Shown: positions 34,892-44,344, counted from the stretch's first letter. The stretch: DNA of 64,000 nt from Roseibium album (GCF_001404515.1 NZ_CXWE01000009.1:186001-250000); one strand, 5' to 3'. A program made the numbers and translations. The notes: generated by a model not told the origin, from the letters alone.

Positions 34892-36031
34892 CTAGACTTG
34901 GGACTCCCCGCGCGAAAAAACAAGCACGTCCTTCGGATCCGTCTCCACCGAAACATTCATTCCGGCTTCCCATGAGCTACCGGCACGAACCCTTGCCTGC
35001 AACGGATGGTCGAGTCCATCGATCACGACAGACAAGAGTTCGACCTCGCCGACGAATCGTTTTGTGAGAATTCGACCGGGTACACCACACAACCCCGCCT
35101 TGTTCAAACAGATCCCCTGGGGCCGGATGCAAACGTCGACCTTTCCTTTGGTCTCCGCACATTCGGATTTTACAACACCGAGCGGAGTTTCGACACCCGT
35201 CACGGTGACCTGCCCTTCTATCTGGTTCAATTCCGAGAAAAAGCGAGCCGCAAAGAGATCAACCGGGTCGTTATACAATTGTGCAGCCGTTCCGAGTTGA
35301 ACCAGTCGCCCCCGGCGCATCAGGGCAATCCGGTCGCCCATGCGCATCGCTTCTTCCGGATCGTGGGTCACGATGATGCATGTTGCCCGTGTTTCCCGGA
35401 TGACGGCCAGCGTCTGGTCCCGAACGCTGTCTCGCAAGCGCTTGTCCAGACCCGAGAACGGTTCATCCATAAGCAGAATTCCCGGTCGCGGGACCAGGGC
35501 ACGTGCCAGCGCAACCCGCTGCTGTTCACCGCCCGATAGGGAGTGAGGATAATCGCCGGCATAGTCGGACAAGCCAACCCGCCCCAACGCTGCAAGCGCA
35601 GCGGCCTGCGCCTCCTTGTGCGGAAGCCCCGTCAAGCCGAACATCACATTGGCAAGAATGGTCATGTGGGGGAAAAGAGCGTAGTCCTGGAACATGAGGC
35701 CCACGCCTCGCCGTTCAGGCGGAAGAAAGAAACTGTCTCCGGAAACTTCACGTCCGTTGATGAGAACCTTGCCGTGGCTCTGTCTTTCAACACCTGCAGC
35801 AATGCGCATCAACGTGGTCTTGCCGCAGCCCGAATGTCCAAGGAGACACAGAATTTCGCCCGGTGCGATCGACAGACTCAGATCGCGTACAGACATGACA
35901 CCATCATAGTCGTGCGAAATGTTCTCAAATACCAGACCGGCTGCAATGGTCGCGCCGGCGGTTCCCGGCGCGCCCCAGCTCAACTGGTGTCCGTTTCCAT
36001 TGGACGGCAGCGACGTATCTTTCTGTGGCAT
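34892..36031 (-). CDS. Orphan ABC transporter ATP-binding protein, FbpC-like
   Basis: This 379-residue ATPase resembles iron(III)/putrescine-type importers. Walker A is LLGHSGCGKTTL, the Q-loop region is LMFQDYALFPHM, the signature is LSGGEQQRVALARAL, and Walker B with the D-loop is ILLMDEPFSGLD, with THDPEEAMRM after it. A C-terminal TOBE-like region covers about 280-379. No permease or binding-protein gene is adjacent. The scpB stop TGA and this ATG overlap by one base (TGATG), so it is read from the scpB mRNA. The frame also allows a TTG one codon earlier; GGAG precedes the ATG. It interrupts the conserved scpB-tatA order. Substrate is unknown. Confidence 0.88.
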   Translation of the reverse strand: MPQKDTSLPSNGNGHQLSWGAPGTAGATIAAGLVFENISHDYDGVMSVRDLSLSIAPGEILCLLGHSGCGKTTLMRIAAGVERQSHGKVLINGREVSGDSFFLPPERRGVGLMFQDYALFPHMTILANVMFGLTGLPHKEAQAAALAALGRVGLSDYAGDYPHSLSGGEQQRVALARALVPRPGILLMDEPFSGLDKRLRDSVRDQTLAVIRETRATCIIVTHDPEEAMRMGDRIALMRRGRLVQLGTAAQLYNDPVDLFAARFFSELNQIEGQVTVTGVETPLGVVKSECAETKGKVDVCIRPQGICLNKAGLCGVPGRILTKRFVGEVELLSVVIDGLDHPLQARVRAGSSWEAGMNVSVETDPKDVLVFSRGESQV

Positions 36032-36747
36032 CAAGCTCCGGCGGTCTCTTCCGCATCTTCGTCAAAGAGAGACCCGTCTTCTAATGGATCTTCGTCCTCC
36101 GTCAAAGTCACTTCGTCGTTCGGTGTGGGAACGATGAAGGATGCCGGCACGGCACTGTCCAGCAAGCCAGCGCCCTTCAACTCTTCAAGGCCGGGAAGAT
36201 CCCGGACATTCTCGAGACCAAAATGGACCAGGAACTGCTCGGTGGTTCCATATGTCACAGGTCGCCCAGGTGTGCGCCGGCGCCCGCGCATGCGGATCCA
36301 GGTGGTTTCCAGCAACACGTCCAGCGTGCCCTTGGAGGTTGAGACGCCGCGTATTTCCTCTATTTCCGCCCGTGTCACCGGCTGGTGGTATGCGATGATG
36401 GCAAGTGTCTCCAGAGCCGCGCGGGACAGCTTGCGTTGCTCTTCGACATTTCGGTGCATCAGATAGGCAAGATCCTCGGCGGTGCGGAAGCACCATTTGC
36501 CGGCGACCTTGACCAGATTGACGCCGCGCGGTGCATAAAGCGCCTGCAACTGGTCAAGCAACCCCAGCACATCCGTGCCTTCAGGAACCCTGAGCGTCAA
36601 TTCTTCAAGCGACAGCGGCTCGGACGATGCAAACAGCAATGCCTCGATCATCCGCATGCCGGTCAAATCGTCCGCTGATCCGCCGGCTTTTCTCAGATTT
36701 GGATCGACGAGGTCGAGACGGTCGGTGTCAGACGTCATCGCCCTCAT
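36031..36747 (-). CDS. scpB: Segregation and condensation protein B
   Basis: ScpB is the winged-helix partner of the SMC-ScpA condensin complex. The 238 residues include MRMIEALLFASSEPLSLEEL, then LSRAALETLAIIAYHQPVTR and RGVSTSKGTLDVLLE, all typical of the two winged-helix domains. A flexible acidic C-terminal tail ends at residue 238. The start overlaps the scpA end by about 20 bases; AGGAAGAGG precedes the first ATG, and a second ATG lies three codons in. Its stop overlaps the ABC ATPase start. Confidence 0.95.
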   Translation of the reverse strand: MRAMTSDTDRLDLVDPNLRKAGGSADDLTGMRMIEALLFASSEPLSLEELTLRVPEGTDVLGLLDQLQALYAPRGVNLVKVAGKWCFRTAEDLAYLMHRNVEEQRKLSRAALETLAIIAYHQPVTRAEIEEIRGVSTSKGTLDVLLETTWIRMRGRRRTPGRPVTYGTTEQFLVHFGLENVRDLPGLEELKGAGLLDSAVPASFIVPTPNDEVTLTEDEDPLEDGSLFDEDAEETAGA

Positions 36748-37573
36748 CCTCTTCCTTCACGATGGAGCGAATATAAACCGGTGAAAACGCTTCACCTTGC
36801 CGGATTTCCACCTGACCCTCGCGAACCATTTCAAGACTGGCGGAAAAGGTACTGGCGACAATTGTTGCCCAATCCTTGTTGTCATAGAGGTATTCGCGCA
36901 AATAGGCATTCAAAGGCGCCCACTCGCTTACCCGGCCAACCAGCCTCATCAGCAGTTCTCGTGCCTCCTGCAACGACCAAACCGTTCTTCTCAGCACCCT
37001 CACAGACGTGACGGACTGCCTTTGCCTCTGTGTCGCATATGCAGACAGAAGGTCGTAGACGGACGCATCCCATATGCTTTTGTGCTGAACGGACATCGTT
37101 TCAGGAGCGCCACGATGGAATACCTCGCGGCCCTGACGGTTTCGGTTCATCAGTTTTTCGGAGACTTCCCGCATTGCCTCGAGACGACGCAACCGAAATG
37201 CCAGCGCTGCGGCAAGTTCTTCACCTGTCGGCTCGTCCTCGTCCCGTTGTTCGGGCAGAAGCAGCTTGGACTTCAGGAAGGCGAGCCACGCAGCCATCAC
37301 AAGATAGTCCGCCGCCAGCTCCAGGCGCATCCTGCGGGCCTCCGCCACAAACTCAAGATACTGTTCGACCAGTTCCAGGATAGAGATGCGTGCCAGGTCG
37401 ACTTTCTGCGTGCGCGCGAGGCCGAGCAACAGATCGAGCGGACCTTCGAATCCATCAACATCGACGACAAGCTGCGGATCCGTTGTGGCGCGCTGTTCAA
37501 CAGAATTGACTGTGCTCAACAGGTCATAAGAGCCGTCTTCTGCAATCTGCCTATGGGTTTCCAATTCCGCCAT
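36728..37573 (-). CDS. scpA: Segregation and condensation protein A
   Basis: ScpA is the kleisin that bridges the SMC dimer heads in chromosome condensation. The 281 residues contain VDGFEGPLDLLLGLARTQKV, IELVEQYLEF-like sequence and ADYLVMAAWLAFLKSKLLLP, the N-terminal SMC-binding signature. The C-terminal winged helix covers about 200-270. An N-terminal extension of about 40 residues precedes the domain. It lies 11 bp after nagZ and overlaps scpB, so nagZ-scpA-scpB is probably one transcript. Confidence 0.95.
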   Translation of the reverse strand: MAELETHRQIAEDGSYDLLSTVNSVEQRATTDPQLVVDVDGFEGPLDLLLGLARTQKVDLARISILELVEQYLEFVAEARRMRLELAADYLVMAAWLAFLKSKLLLPEQRDEDEPTGEELAAALAFRLRRLEAMREVSEKLMNRNRQGREVFHRGAPETMSVQHKSIWDASVYDLLSAYATQRQRQSVTSVRVLRRTVWSLQEARELLMRLVGRVSEWAPLNAYLREYLYDNKDWATIVASTFSASLEMVREGQVEIRQGEAFSPVYIRSIVKEEDEGDDV

Positions 37574-37584
37574 TCACGCTCCGG

Positions 37585-38604
37585 TCAAGCACCCTGCCAC
37601 CCGGTCAATTTACAAAACTCATCCCAGGCAGCTTTTTCGTCAAAGCCGGGTGCCGGTGCCTTCAACTCGTTCAACGCTTTCGCGCACCTGCGTTCGGCCT
37701 CACCAGCAAGGTGTGGCACAGCTTCGGCAACAGCTATCATTTCGTCCATATCACCGTTGCAATGCAGAACAATATCACAGCCTGCCTCGACTATTTTCCG
37801 GGACCGTTCGACAAAGTCACCTCCGAGTGCGTTCATCGATATGTCGTCGCTCATCAGGCAGCCATCAAATCCGATTTCCTTCCGGATAATATCCTGAACT
37901 ACTTTCTTGCTCTGTGTTCCTGCCGTTTCCGGATCGATCCCTTCGTACACAATATGGGCAGTCATACCCAATGACACGCTAGAAAGTGCCTTGAAGGGCC
38001 GGAAATCCACGCTTTTCAGCTCCAAAAGACCTGCTTCCACCCTGGGAAGCTCAAGATGACTGTCGACGCGTGCGCGACCGTGCCCCGGGATGTGCTTTAT
38101 GACAGGAAGCACCCCTCCCGCTCTTGCCCCGTCAATCATGGCCCGGCCAAGTGTCGCAACGGTTTCCGGATTCGCAGAAAGGGACCGATCACCAATAGCA
38201 TCGACAGTGTCGGGAAAACGAACATCCAGACACGGCAGACAGTCTATCGTGACACCGACTTCAAACAGATCCCCGGCAATCAGGCGCGAACCGAGCCAGG
38301 CTGCTCGCAACCCAATTTCAGGGTTCTTGTCGAACAAGTCGCCAAAGAGTTTCGGCGCAGGATACTTGGGCCAATGCGGTGGTTTCAGGCGCTGGACGCG
38401 CCCTCCTTCCTGATCAACCAGAACCGGAGCATCTGCGCGCGCAACGGCTTGCCGAAACGTGGACGTAAGTTGCTTCACCTGCTCGGGCGACTCTATGTTT
38501 CGCGCAAACAAGATGAGGCCCCAGGGATCTGCGTCCCTGAAAAAGGCGATTTCGTCTTGGGTCAGAAACGGTCCTGCGCACCCGGAAACAAAGGCTTTGG
38601 TCAT
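37585..38604 (-). CDS. nagZ: Beta-N-acetylhexosaminidase
   Basis: NagZ removes N-acetylglucosamine from anhydromuropeptides in cell-wall recycling; some family members use chitin fragments. The 339-residue GH3 protein has the catalytic loop KHIPGHGRARVDSHLELP, VDQEGGRVQRLKPPHWP near the N terminus, and CLMSDDISMNALGG with the nucleophile aspartate. I choose the ATG at 38604, preceded by GGAAG, over one at 38640. It is a cytoplasmic enzyme with no signal peptide. In this conserved block the SPOR gene normally precedes nagZ, but here an esterase/EamA/LysR cassette intervenes. Confidence 0.95.
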   Translation of the reverse strand: MTKAFVSGCAGPFLTQDEIAFFRDADPWGLILFARNIESPEQVKQLTSTFRQAVARADAPVLVDQEGGRVQRLKPPHWPKYPAPKLFGDLFDKNPEIGLRAAWLGSRLIAGDLFEVGVTIDCLPCLDVRFPDTVDAIGDRSLSANPETVATLGRAMIDGARAGGVLPVIKHIPGHGRARVDSHLELPRVEAGLLELKSVDFRPFKALSSVSLGMTAHIVYEGIDPETAGTQSKKVVQDIIRKEIGFDGCLMSDDISMNALGGDFVERSRKIVEAGCDIVLHCNGDMDEMIAVAEAVPHLAGEAERRCAKALNELKAPAPGFDEKAAWDEFCKLTGWQGA

Positions 38605-38722
38605 GACTTCCGGCTTAACGGGCAGCTTCGAACCCGTCAAGAAAGCCTTCCTGTCCTCTTGCGCCCATCCCCTGAACTTGCAATCTAGTCACATATGCAC
38701 TCAGTCAGGATTGGAGCCTCCC

Positions 38723-39739
38723 ATGCGCGCGCGTCTCGATATTCCAGCCGGCACGCTGCACCGGATCTCGCACCGGTCAGAGATTCTTGGCCAGAACAGA
38801 CTGGGTGACACGGCTACGCGCGAGATTGTTGTCTATACACCCCATGGTCACGATGGTGCCGATTTGCCTCTTCTCGTGGATATTGTCGGTTTTACGGCCG
38901 GAGGCCCCGCCCACACCAACTGGAAAAATTTTGGAGAAAATGTACCGGAACGTCTCGACCGTCTTATCCATGACGGAGACCTTCCTCCCGTGGTTGTGGC
39001 GTTTCCCGACTGCTTTACGCGCCTCGGCGGAAATCAGTACATTGACAGCCTTGTCATGGGGCCCTGGGCAACATGGCTAACCACCGAGATGCTCGAAGAC
39101 ATCGAGGGTCGTTTCGGATGTGGTGGTGCCGGGATGCGCGGTATATTCGGCAAATCGTCCGGTGGGTACGGTTCGATCGTTCACGCCATGAAGCACCCCG
39201 ATGTATGGTCCGCAGCCGCGTGCCATTCCGGAGACATGGCATTCGAGCTGTGCTACTTGCCCGAAATGGCAAGCGCGCTGCGGGTCATCGCAAAAGCAGG
39301 ATCCATTGAGGCCTTCGTCACTGACTTCGAAAAAGGGCCAAAATATCCGGGTAACTCACTCCACGACCTCATGACATTCGCAATGGCAGCGACCTATGAT
39401 CCTGATCCCGATCCGGAAGTGTTTTGTGGCATCAGGTTGCCCGTTGACCTGGAAACCTGCGAGGTCATCGAAGAACGCTGGGCTGCCTGGCTGCGCTGGG
39501 ATCCCGTCGAGATGGTCGACGATCATATCGCCCCCCTGAAATCAATGAAGGGTCTCTGGATCGATTGCGGTTATGTCGATCAATACAATCTTGTCTACGG
39601 GGCGAGAAGATTGCAGAGAAAGCTGGTCGCGGCCGGTGTTGAGCACGTCTATCAGGAATTCAATGACAACCACTCTTCAATCGATTATCGCCTCGATGAA
39701 AGTCTGCCGTTTCTTGCAAACAAACTGCTGGGAAAGTGA
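38723..39739 (+). CDS. Esterase (esterase D/PF00756-like alpha/beta hydrolase)
   Basis: This 338-residue protein belongs to the putative esterase (PF00756-like) group. The nucleophile elbow is GIFGKSSGGYGSIV near residue 147, and a C-terminal DNHSSIDYRLDESLPF supplies the likely histidine. It also has REIVVYTPHG and LPLLVDIVGFTAGG typical of the fold. No signal peptide is visible. GGAG stands about seven bases before the ATG; the open frame upstream lies opposite nagZ and is ignored. It points away from nagZ and converges with the EamA gene. The substrate cannot be told. Confidence 0.88.
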   Translation: MRARLDIPAGTLHRISHRSEILGQNRLGDTATREIVVYTPHGHDGADLPLLVDIVGFTAGGPAHTNWKNFGENVPERLDRLIHDGDLPPVVVAFPDCFTRLGGNQYIDSLVMGPWATWLTTEMLEDIEGRFGCGGAGMRGIFGKSSGGYGSIVHAMKHPDVWSAAACHSGDMAFELCYLPEMASALRVIAKAGSIEAFVTDFEKGPKYPGNSLHDLMTFAMAATYDPDPDPEVFCGIRLPVDLETCEVIEERWAAWLRWDPVEMVDDHIAPLKSMKGLWIDCGYVDQYNLVYGARRLQRKLVAAGVEHVYQEFNDNHSSIDYRLDESLPFLANKLLGK

Positions 39740-39754
39740 GTCAGGAAAACAGGC

Positions 39755-40678
39755 TCAAACAGGCTTCCGTCCCTTTCCGGCTGTTAGAGGAACCGACAGG
39801 ACAACCCCGCCCAGAATAATCAGGCAGGCACCGACGGCTGCAAGCGGAGACGGGATTTCGCCCCAAAAAACGTAGGCAAAAATCGCCGCCAGAACGACGC
39901 TGCCATAGTAAATCGGTGCAAGTGTCGCGGCGCCCGCGCGCCGGTAAGCAGAGATATTGAGAGACTGGCCAATGATTGCAACAGGACCGAGCCACGCAAA
40001 CACCAGCAGACTGTTCCAGGAGATGTCCTGTGCACTGATGAGCCAGAGCACCGGCGCCGTCAGGATCACGCTGGCGAATACGTTCACATAAGCCAGGATT
40101 GTCACGGTATCTTCACGCTGCGCTATATAGCGCATGATCAACGCCTCGCATGCCATGAAAACGGCCGCGAAAAGAGCGGCAATAATACCGTCCAACGCAA
40201 GTGACGTCCCGCCCTCCGCGTTGTTCGCGGCCCGCACGACCAGATAAGCGCCGATGGCACAAAGGCCGCCTGCCAGCCAGTGACGACCGGTAATCATCTC
40301 CTTCAAGATTACGCCCGCAAGCGCAATGGCGATAATGCCTTTTGTCAATCCTATGGCGGTCGCGTCGGCCAACGGAAGGATGCTGGCGGCATAAATCGTA
40401 CATGCCAGTCCGCCAACACCGCAGAACGCACGCATCAGGTGAAGCTTCCAGAGAGGACTTAGCCGTGAGAAAACCGGGACACGTCTGACGGCACCGTAGC
40501 CGACAATCGTCATGGCCCCGCCGAGAAACCGCAACCACACCAGAACGGCAACCGGCAACAAGCCGTCCGCAATCTTTCCTGCAGCGAAAACAGGCGTGAA
40601 AGCCGTCATTCCGGCCAGTGCAAGTGCAAATGCAAGTACAGTGTTTTCCGGACGTGAGTGGATCGACGTTGGTGGCAT
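39755..40678 (-). CDS. EamA/DMT-family transporter
   Basis: This is a ten-helix drug/metabolite transporter family protein of 307 residues. Two EamA halves are visible, the first from about residue 12 to 130 and the second from about 155 to 290. Typical segments are LRFLGGAMTIVGYGAV, ADATAIGLTKGIIAIALAGV and LAPIYYGSVVLAAIFAYVFW. The ATG at 40678 has GAGGA upstream; a further in-frame start lies 17 codons earlier. It is divergent from the LysR gene with an operator-like repeat between, so it is the likely LysR target. The exported substrate is unknown. Confidence 0.9.
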   Translation of the reverse strand: MPPTSIHSRPENTVLAFALALAGMTAFTPVFAAGKIADGLLPVAVLVWLRFLGGAMTIVGYGAVRRVPVFSRLSPLWKLHLMRAFCGVGGLACTIYAASILPLADATAIGLTKGIIAIALAGVILKEMITGRHWLAGGLCAIGAYLVVRAANNAEGGTSLALDGIIAALFAAVFMACEALIMRYIAQREDTVTILAYVNVFASVILTAPVLWLISAQDISWNSLLVFAWLGPVAIIGQSLNISAYRRAGAATLAPIYYGSVVLAAIFAYVFWGEIPSPLAAVGACLIILGGVVLSVPLTAGKGRKPV

Positions 40679-40751
40679 TGGTACTTTCCTCGATACCGGT
40701 TGTCTGTCTCTAACACCGAAATCGCGCAAGGGTCAGACACAATATCGCTAT

Positions 40752-40784
40752 ACCTGCCATGCAAAAACGCATCGCATTGCAGGT
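40752..40784. promoter_or_regulatory. Possible LysR-type operator between eamA-like and lysR genes
   Basis: An inverted repeat ACCTGC (40752-40757) and GCAGGT (40779-40784) flanks a second one, ATGC-N6-GCAT (40759-40772). The region lies between divergent start codons, the usual place for a LysR site. The binding protein is inferred. Confidence 0.5.
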
Positions 40785-40796
40785 TTGTAGCCGTTT

Positions 40797-41729
40797 ATGT
40801 ATATCTCTCCCATGAACTGGGATGACTTGAAACTGATCGATGCAGCTGCACGGATGAGATCCTTGTCCGGTGCTGCAAAAGCACTGGACCTCAGCCAACC
40901 TCAATTGAGCCGCCGCCTGAAGCGTTTTGAAGATCGGGTGGGCGCGCGTTTGTTCGACAGAACACCGACCGGTCTCAAACCGACCGAAGCCGGCCTGCGC
41001 CTGATACCGCTGGCGGCAGAAATGCGCAAAAATGCGGATGCGGCGAGCCGCGTTCTTCCGGATCTCTCCGGATCCGCGCTGAAGGTCGTGCGCGTTGCAG
41101 TCGACGAAGTGCGCGCACGGATTCTGACCGACAGTTTCTGCGATCTGACCGCGCTTCTCGATGGTGTCGAATTGGAGATCATTTCAAGTCACCTGCATGC
41201 CGATCATCAATCGCGCGGCATTGAACTGCAGATACGCAGCTGTCTTCCCGAGACAGATACCTTGATTGCACGCAAGGTCGGAGACCTTGCTTACGGCGTT
41301 TACGGATCCGGTGCTTATGTAAATTCCAATCCCGATGCACTGAATGACTTGCGATACAAGAATTGCGACTGGCTGGGATTTGCTCCGGACGATCTTTGGT
41401 ACCCTTCTCAGGTTCGCTGGATGGAAGCAAAACAAGTCGGCCGACCGAAAATGCGCACCAATACGATGACGACATTGTTGAACATGACCGTATCTGGCAA
41501 AGGTCTCGCGGTACTGCCGGTTTTCATGGGTGACGGTCATCCTGACCTTGTCACGCTGACCGGCCCGCTGGAAGAGTTGACGAACTCCGAGCACATAATC
41601 GTTCACAGAGACGTGCGAAGGGAACCTGCCGTGCGGCGCGCAATTGAAGCCATTGCGAGCGTTTATAAGGAAATGTCGCCAAAACTGACCGGTGCCGGTC
41701 CGTCACGATCACTGCAAGCAGCAGAATGA
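40797..41729 (+). CDS. LysR-family transcriptional regulator
   Basis: This 310-residue regulator starts with the LysR helix-turn-helix: MNWDDLKLIDAAARMRSLSG, then AAKALDLSQPQLSRRLKRFE and GARLFDRTPTGLKPT. A C-terminal substrate-binding domain covers about 95-295. An alternative ATG at 40812 begins at MNWDDLK. It is divergent from the EamA transporter gene and likely controls it, perhaps with the esterase beyond. The inducer is unknown. A hairpin terminator follows directly. Confidence 0.92.
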   Translation: MYISPMNWDDLKLIDAAARMRSLSGAAKALDLSQPQLSRRLKRFEDRVGARLFDRTPTGLKPTEAGLRLIPLAAEMRKNADAASRVLPDLSGSALKVVRVAVDEVRARILTDSFCDLTALLDGVELEIISSHLHADHQSRGIELQIRSCLPETDTLIARKVGDLAYGVYGSGAYVNSNPDALNDLRYKNCDWLGFAPDDLWYPSQVRWMEAKQVGRPKMRTNTMTTLLNMTVSGKGLAVLPVFMGDGHPDLVTLTGPLEELTNSEHIIVHRDVRREPAVRRAIEAIASVYKEMSPKLTGAGPSRSLQAAE

Positions 41730-41731
41730 AC

Positions 41732-41752
41732 GGGTCGGAAATCCGACCCTTT
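41732..41752 (+). terminator. Terminator after lysR
   Basis: GGGTCGGA-AA-TCCGACCC forms an 8-bp stem at 41732-41749, three bases after the lysR stop codon, followed by TTT. It is convergent with the SPOR gene and may serve both. Confidence 0.8.
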
Positions 41753-41782
41753 GTCTATGTGCGGAATTGATCTGCAAAAGCG

Positions 41783-44344
41783 CTACTGCTGCCGCCTTAC
41801 GAAGCATTCGCCTCCAGCTGCCGTCAGGCTTTCACAAAGCCTGTTGGCGTCTTCACGCGAGTTCGTTGGAATTCTGGCACGATAGTAAACTCCCCGGTCG
41901 CCGAGGTCAGCCGACACGATGACCGCATTCCGATTGCCAAGCACACCCGGGTAGCGCCTTTGAAGGCCTGCAAATGCATCGCTCGCTGCAGAGGCGGAGC
42001 GTTGCGACGTCACCTGGACAATGTAGGTGCCGGAAGGAATCGATCCACTTGTCGAGGTTCCGCCGGATGTCGTAGCGGCAGGCGCCGGGGCACTTGAAGC
42101 ATTATTCAAGTTGAGCGGGCCATCGGCCTGCGCCGGAGTTGAAGACGTGTTTTGTGTCGCAGGTGCGCTGGCAACCCGCACAGGCGGAACGGGTTTTTTC
42201 CTGGGAAGAACCGTGGGAACTGGTGCGGCCGGCTCCGCAACAGCCGGCTCCGTCACTGTCGGTTGTTGATTGTCGTTGACGATTGCAGGCACATCAGGAG
42301 CAGCCGGTTCGGCTGCCGCGACTGGTGCCGGTGCTTCGTCCTGCGTCTGAACCGGCAATGTTTCTGTTGGCTCGGGTGCTGATACGACTGGTTCTGCCGT
42401 GGCAGCATCCGCAACTACAGGTGCAGCAGGAACAATCCGGGATGTATCAACGGATACCGACGGGGCCTGGTTCACAGGAGGCTGCGGTACAGGTGCAATC
42501 GGCTGAGTTGGGGCCGCAGTCGCCGCTTCATCAGCCGAAACGATTGTGCCATCGGGACGAACGATAACGGTTCGCACCTGTTTGGGTGTTCCCGGAGCCA
42601 GTTCCGTGTTGTTGGTGGAGGCCGGTGCAGGCGGCAATTCGACAGGCTGCGGTGTTTCCTGAACGTCCAGACGATCCGGAACAGTTTCGGCTGTACTGTT
42701 GACCCGATCCAGAATTTTCGTCTGTGTCTGGCTCTGTTCCGGATAGATCTTCAAAGGCTCCTGCAAACCGCTGATGACAGGTGGAGGGCCACTCGGGACC
42801 TGAACTGCATCTCCATCGACAAGAAAGAAGCCGGCTCCCCCGAGCGCAGCAACGCCGACGATACCCAGTGTAACGTAAAGACCCCGACGCGACCTCTCCT
42901 TCGCCTGCGGGATTGCTTCCTTTTCCGCGGCTGAATGCGGAGGCAACACACCGGCTCCATTGAGGCTGGGGTCACTTTCCTGCATCGCTCTGGCGACTGC
43001 ATCAAGATCATACCCTTCCGGCGGTGGAGGTGTCTCTTCTTCCGTTACCTGCGGAACAGCATTGGCCGCAGCAGGCCAGGCCATGTCGTCGATATCGTCA
43101 GCCGTTGCATCAAGGTCCTCCTCCGGAACCTCGGGTTCAACTGCGACAGGTTGCCTGTTGTCGCGCTCCGGGAAATCAAGGTCAGCGAACAGGGCGTCAA
43201 TTCCGGCGGGGCTTTCCTTTTCCTCGATCGCAGGCGCTACATCGCGAGATTGCGACGCGACTGGTTCGGGATTCAATGCAGCGAAAAAGTCGCTTTCATC
43301 AATCGCCGGCCGCCTTGTTTCGGAGGCCGTGTTCAATCTCCGCTCAACAGTGCGCTCAGGCTCGGCGACTTGAATCGGATGTTCACGAGGACGTTCAACA
43401 GGAATTTGGCGCTGCTCTGCGATGTGAGTATCGTCGGAAGGCGCTGTCTGCCTGACCTGCTCCAACAACTCTGCAGGCGTTCGCACATAAGAATTGTTTC
43501 GCGGCAGCGAGTACGCGGCCGGCTGCGTGCTGGCCAATTCGTCCGGGGCTTCGAATTCGGTGATCTCGTCAAACGGGTCAGACGAAACCAAATTATCTTC
43601 GGCTTCGGCCGGTACCGGCGCAATCTCCTCATCCACAGACTGACGCAACGCTCCGATGAGTTCGTCTTCCAGTTCCGCGGTCAAATTCTGCTCAAGGTCC
43701 AGAGCAACTTTGGGCGCCAGTACCGTGCTTTCTTGAGTAACCTGCCGCACCAGCGGGTCACTCGCAGGTGGTACAGACGCTGCTGAAGATTCTGCCGGAG
43801 TCACTTTCTGCAGGAAACTGGATTCAACTAGCGGTCCTGCAGTTTGGGGATCCGCTATTGTCGGCTCTGAAGGCTGTGGATTGTTGGGCCTCGGCCACAA
43901 GGGAGATACGTTTTCGGTCGGCTCAACAGGGGTTGGTGCGAATCTGTGGTCTTCAGCAAGCGGAAATCGCGATGCCGAATCATCGTCACGCCTTGCGAAA
44001 AACTGGTTACGGATTTCGCCAATAATAGGTGCTTGCGAAGACTCGGGATGAAACGCCGCCGGTTCCTTGACGGAGGGTTTCACCGTGTCCGCAGCAAAGG
44101 AAGGCTCAACTCGCCCATGCGCAGGCTCTACCGTCTTTTCCGCGTCCGGGGCAAAGTCGTCAAGTTCTGCAAAATAGTCTGTACTTTCGACCCGACCACT
44201 GCTCACATTTGCCCCCAATTGTTTGTTTTTCTGGACAATCCGTGCCAATTCAAGAAGCGGATCTTCCATGGCCGGTCGCACCGCACCTTCCTCGGCAGAG
44301 GACGCGGGTTCATCAGCTTGATTATTTTCGTAATCGTTTGCCAT
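41783..44344 (-). CDS. Large SPOR-domain envelope protein
   Basis: This single-span membrane protein has 853 residues. The first ~475 are cytoplasmic, acidic and low-complexity, rich in Pro, Glu, Ala and Asp. One transmembrane helix (LYVTLGIVGVAALGGAGFFLV) lies near residue 485. A Pro/Ala/Thr/Val-rich periplasmic linker follows. The last ~80 residues form a SPOR domain (GTYIVQVTSQRSASAASDAF, then YYRARIPTN and CESLTAAGGECFV), which binds denuded peptidoglycan at division sites. It follows argS and in relatives precedes nagZ. AAGG lies before the ATG. Function in division or cell-wall turnover is a family inference. Confidence 0.9.
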   Translation of the reverse strand: MANDYENNQADEPASSAEEGAVRPAMEDPLLELARIVQKNKQLGANVSSGRVESTDYFAELDDFAPDAEKTVEPAHGRVEPSFAADTVKPSVKEPAAFHPESSQAPIIGEIRNQFFARRDDDSASRFPLAEDHRFAPTPVEPTENVSPLWPRPNNPQPSEPTIADPQTAGPLVESSFLQKVTPAESSAASVPPASDPLVRQVTQESTVLAPKVALDLEQNLTAELEDELIGALRQSVDEEIAPVPAEAEDNLVSSDPFDEITEFEAPDELASTQPAAYSLPRNNSYVRTPAELLEQVRQTAPSDDTHIAEQRQIPVERPREHPIQVAEPERTVERRLNTASETRRPAIDESDFFAALNPEPVASQSRDVAPAIEEKESPAGIDALFADLDFPERDNRQPVAVEPEVPEEDLDATADDIDDMAWPAAANAVPQVTEEETPPPPEGYDLDAVARAMQESDPSLNGAGVLPPHSAAEKEAIPQAKERSRRGLYVTLGIVGVAALGGAGFFLVDGDAVQVPSGPPPVISGLQEPLKIYPEQSQTQTKILDRVNSTAETVPDRLDVQETPQPVELPPAPASTNNTELAPGTPKQVRTVIVRPDGTIVSADEAATAAPTQPIAPVPQPPVNQAPSVSVDTSRIVPAAPVVADAATAEPVVSAPEPTETLPVQTQDEAPAPVAAAEPAAPDVPAIVNDNQQPTVTEPAVAEPAAPVPTVLPRKKPVPPVRVASAPATQNTSSTPAQADGPLNLNNASSAPAPAATTSGGTSTSGSIPSGTYIVQVTSQRSASAASDAFAGLQRRYPGVLGNRNAVIVSADLGDRGVYYRARIPTNSREDANRLCESLTAAGGECFVRRQQ

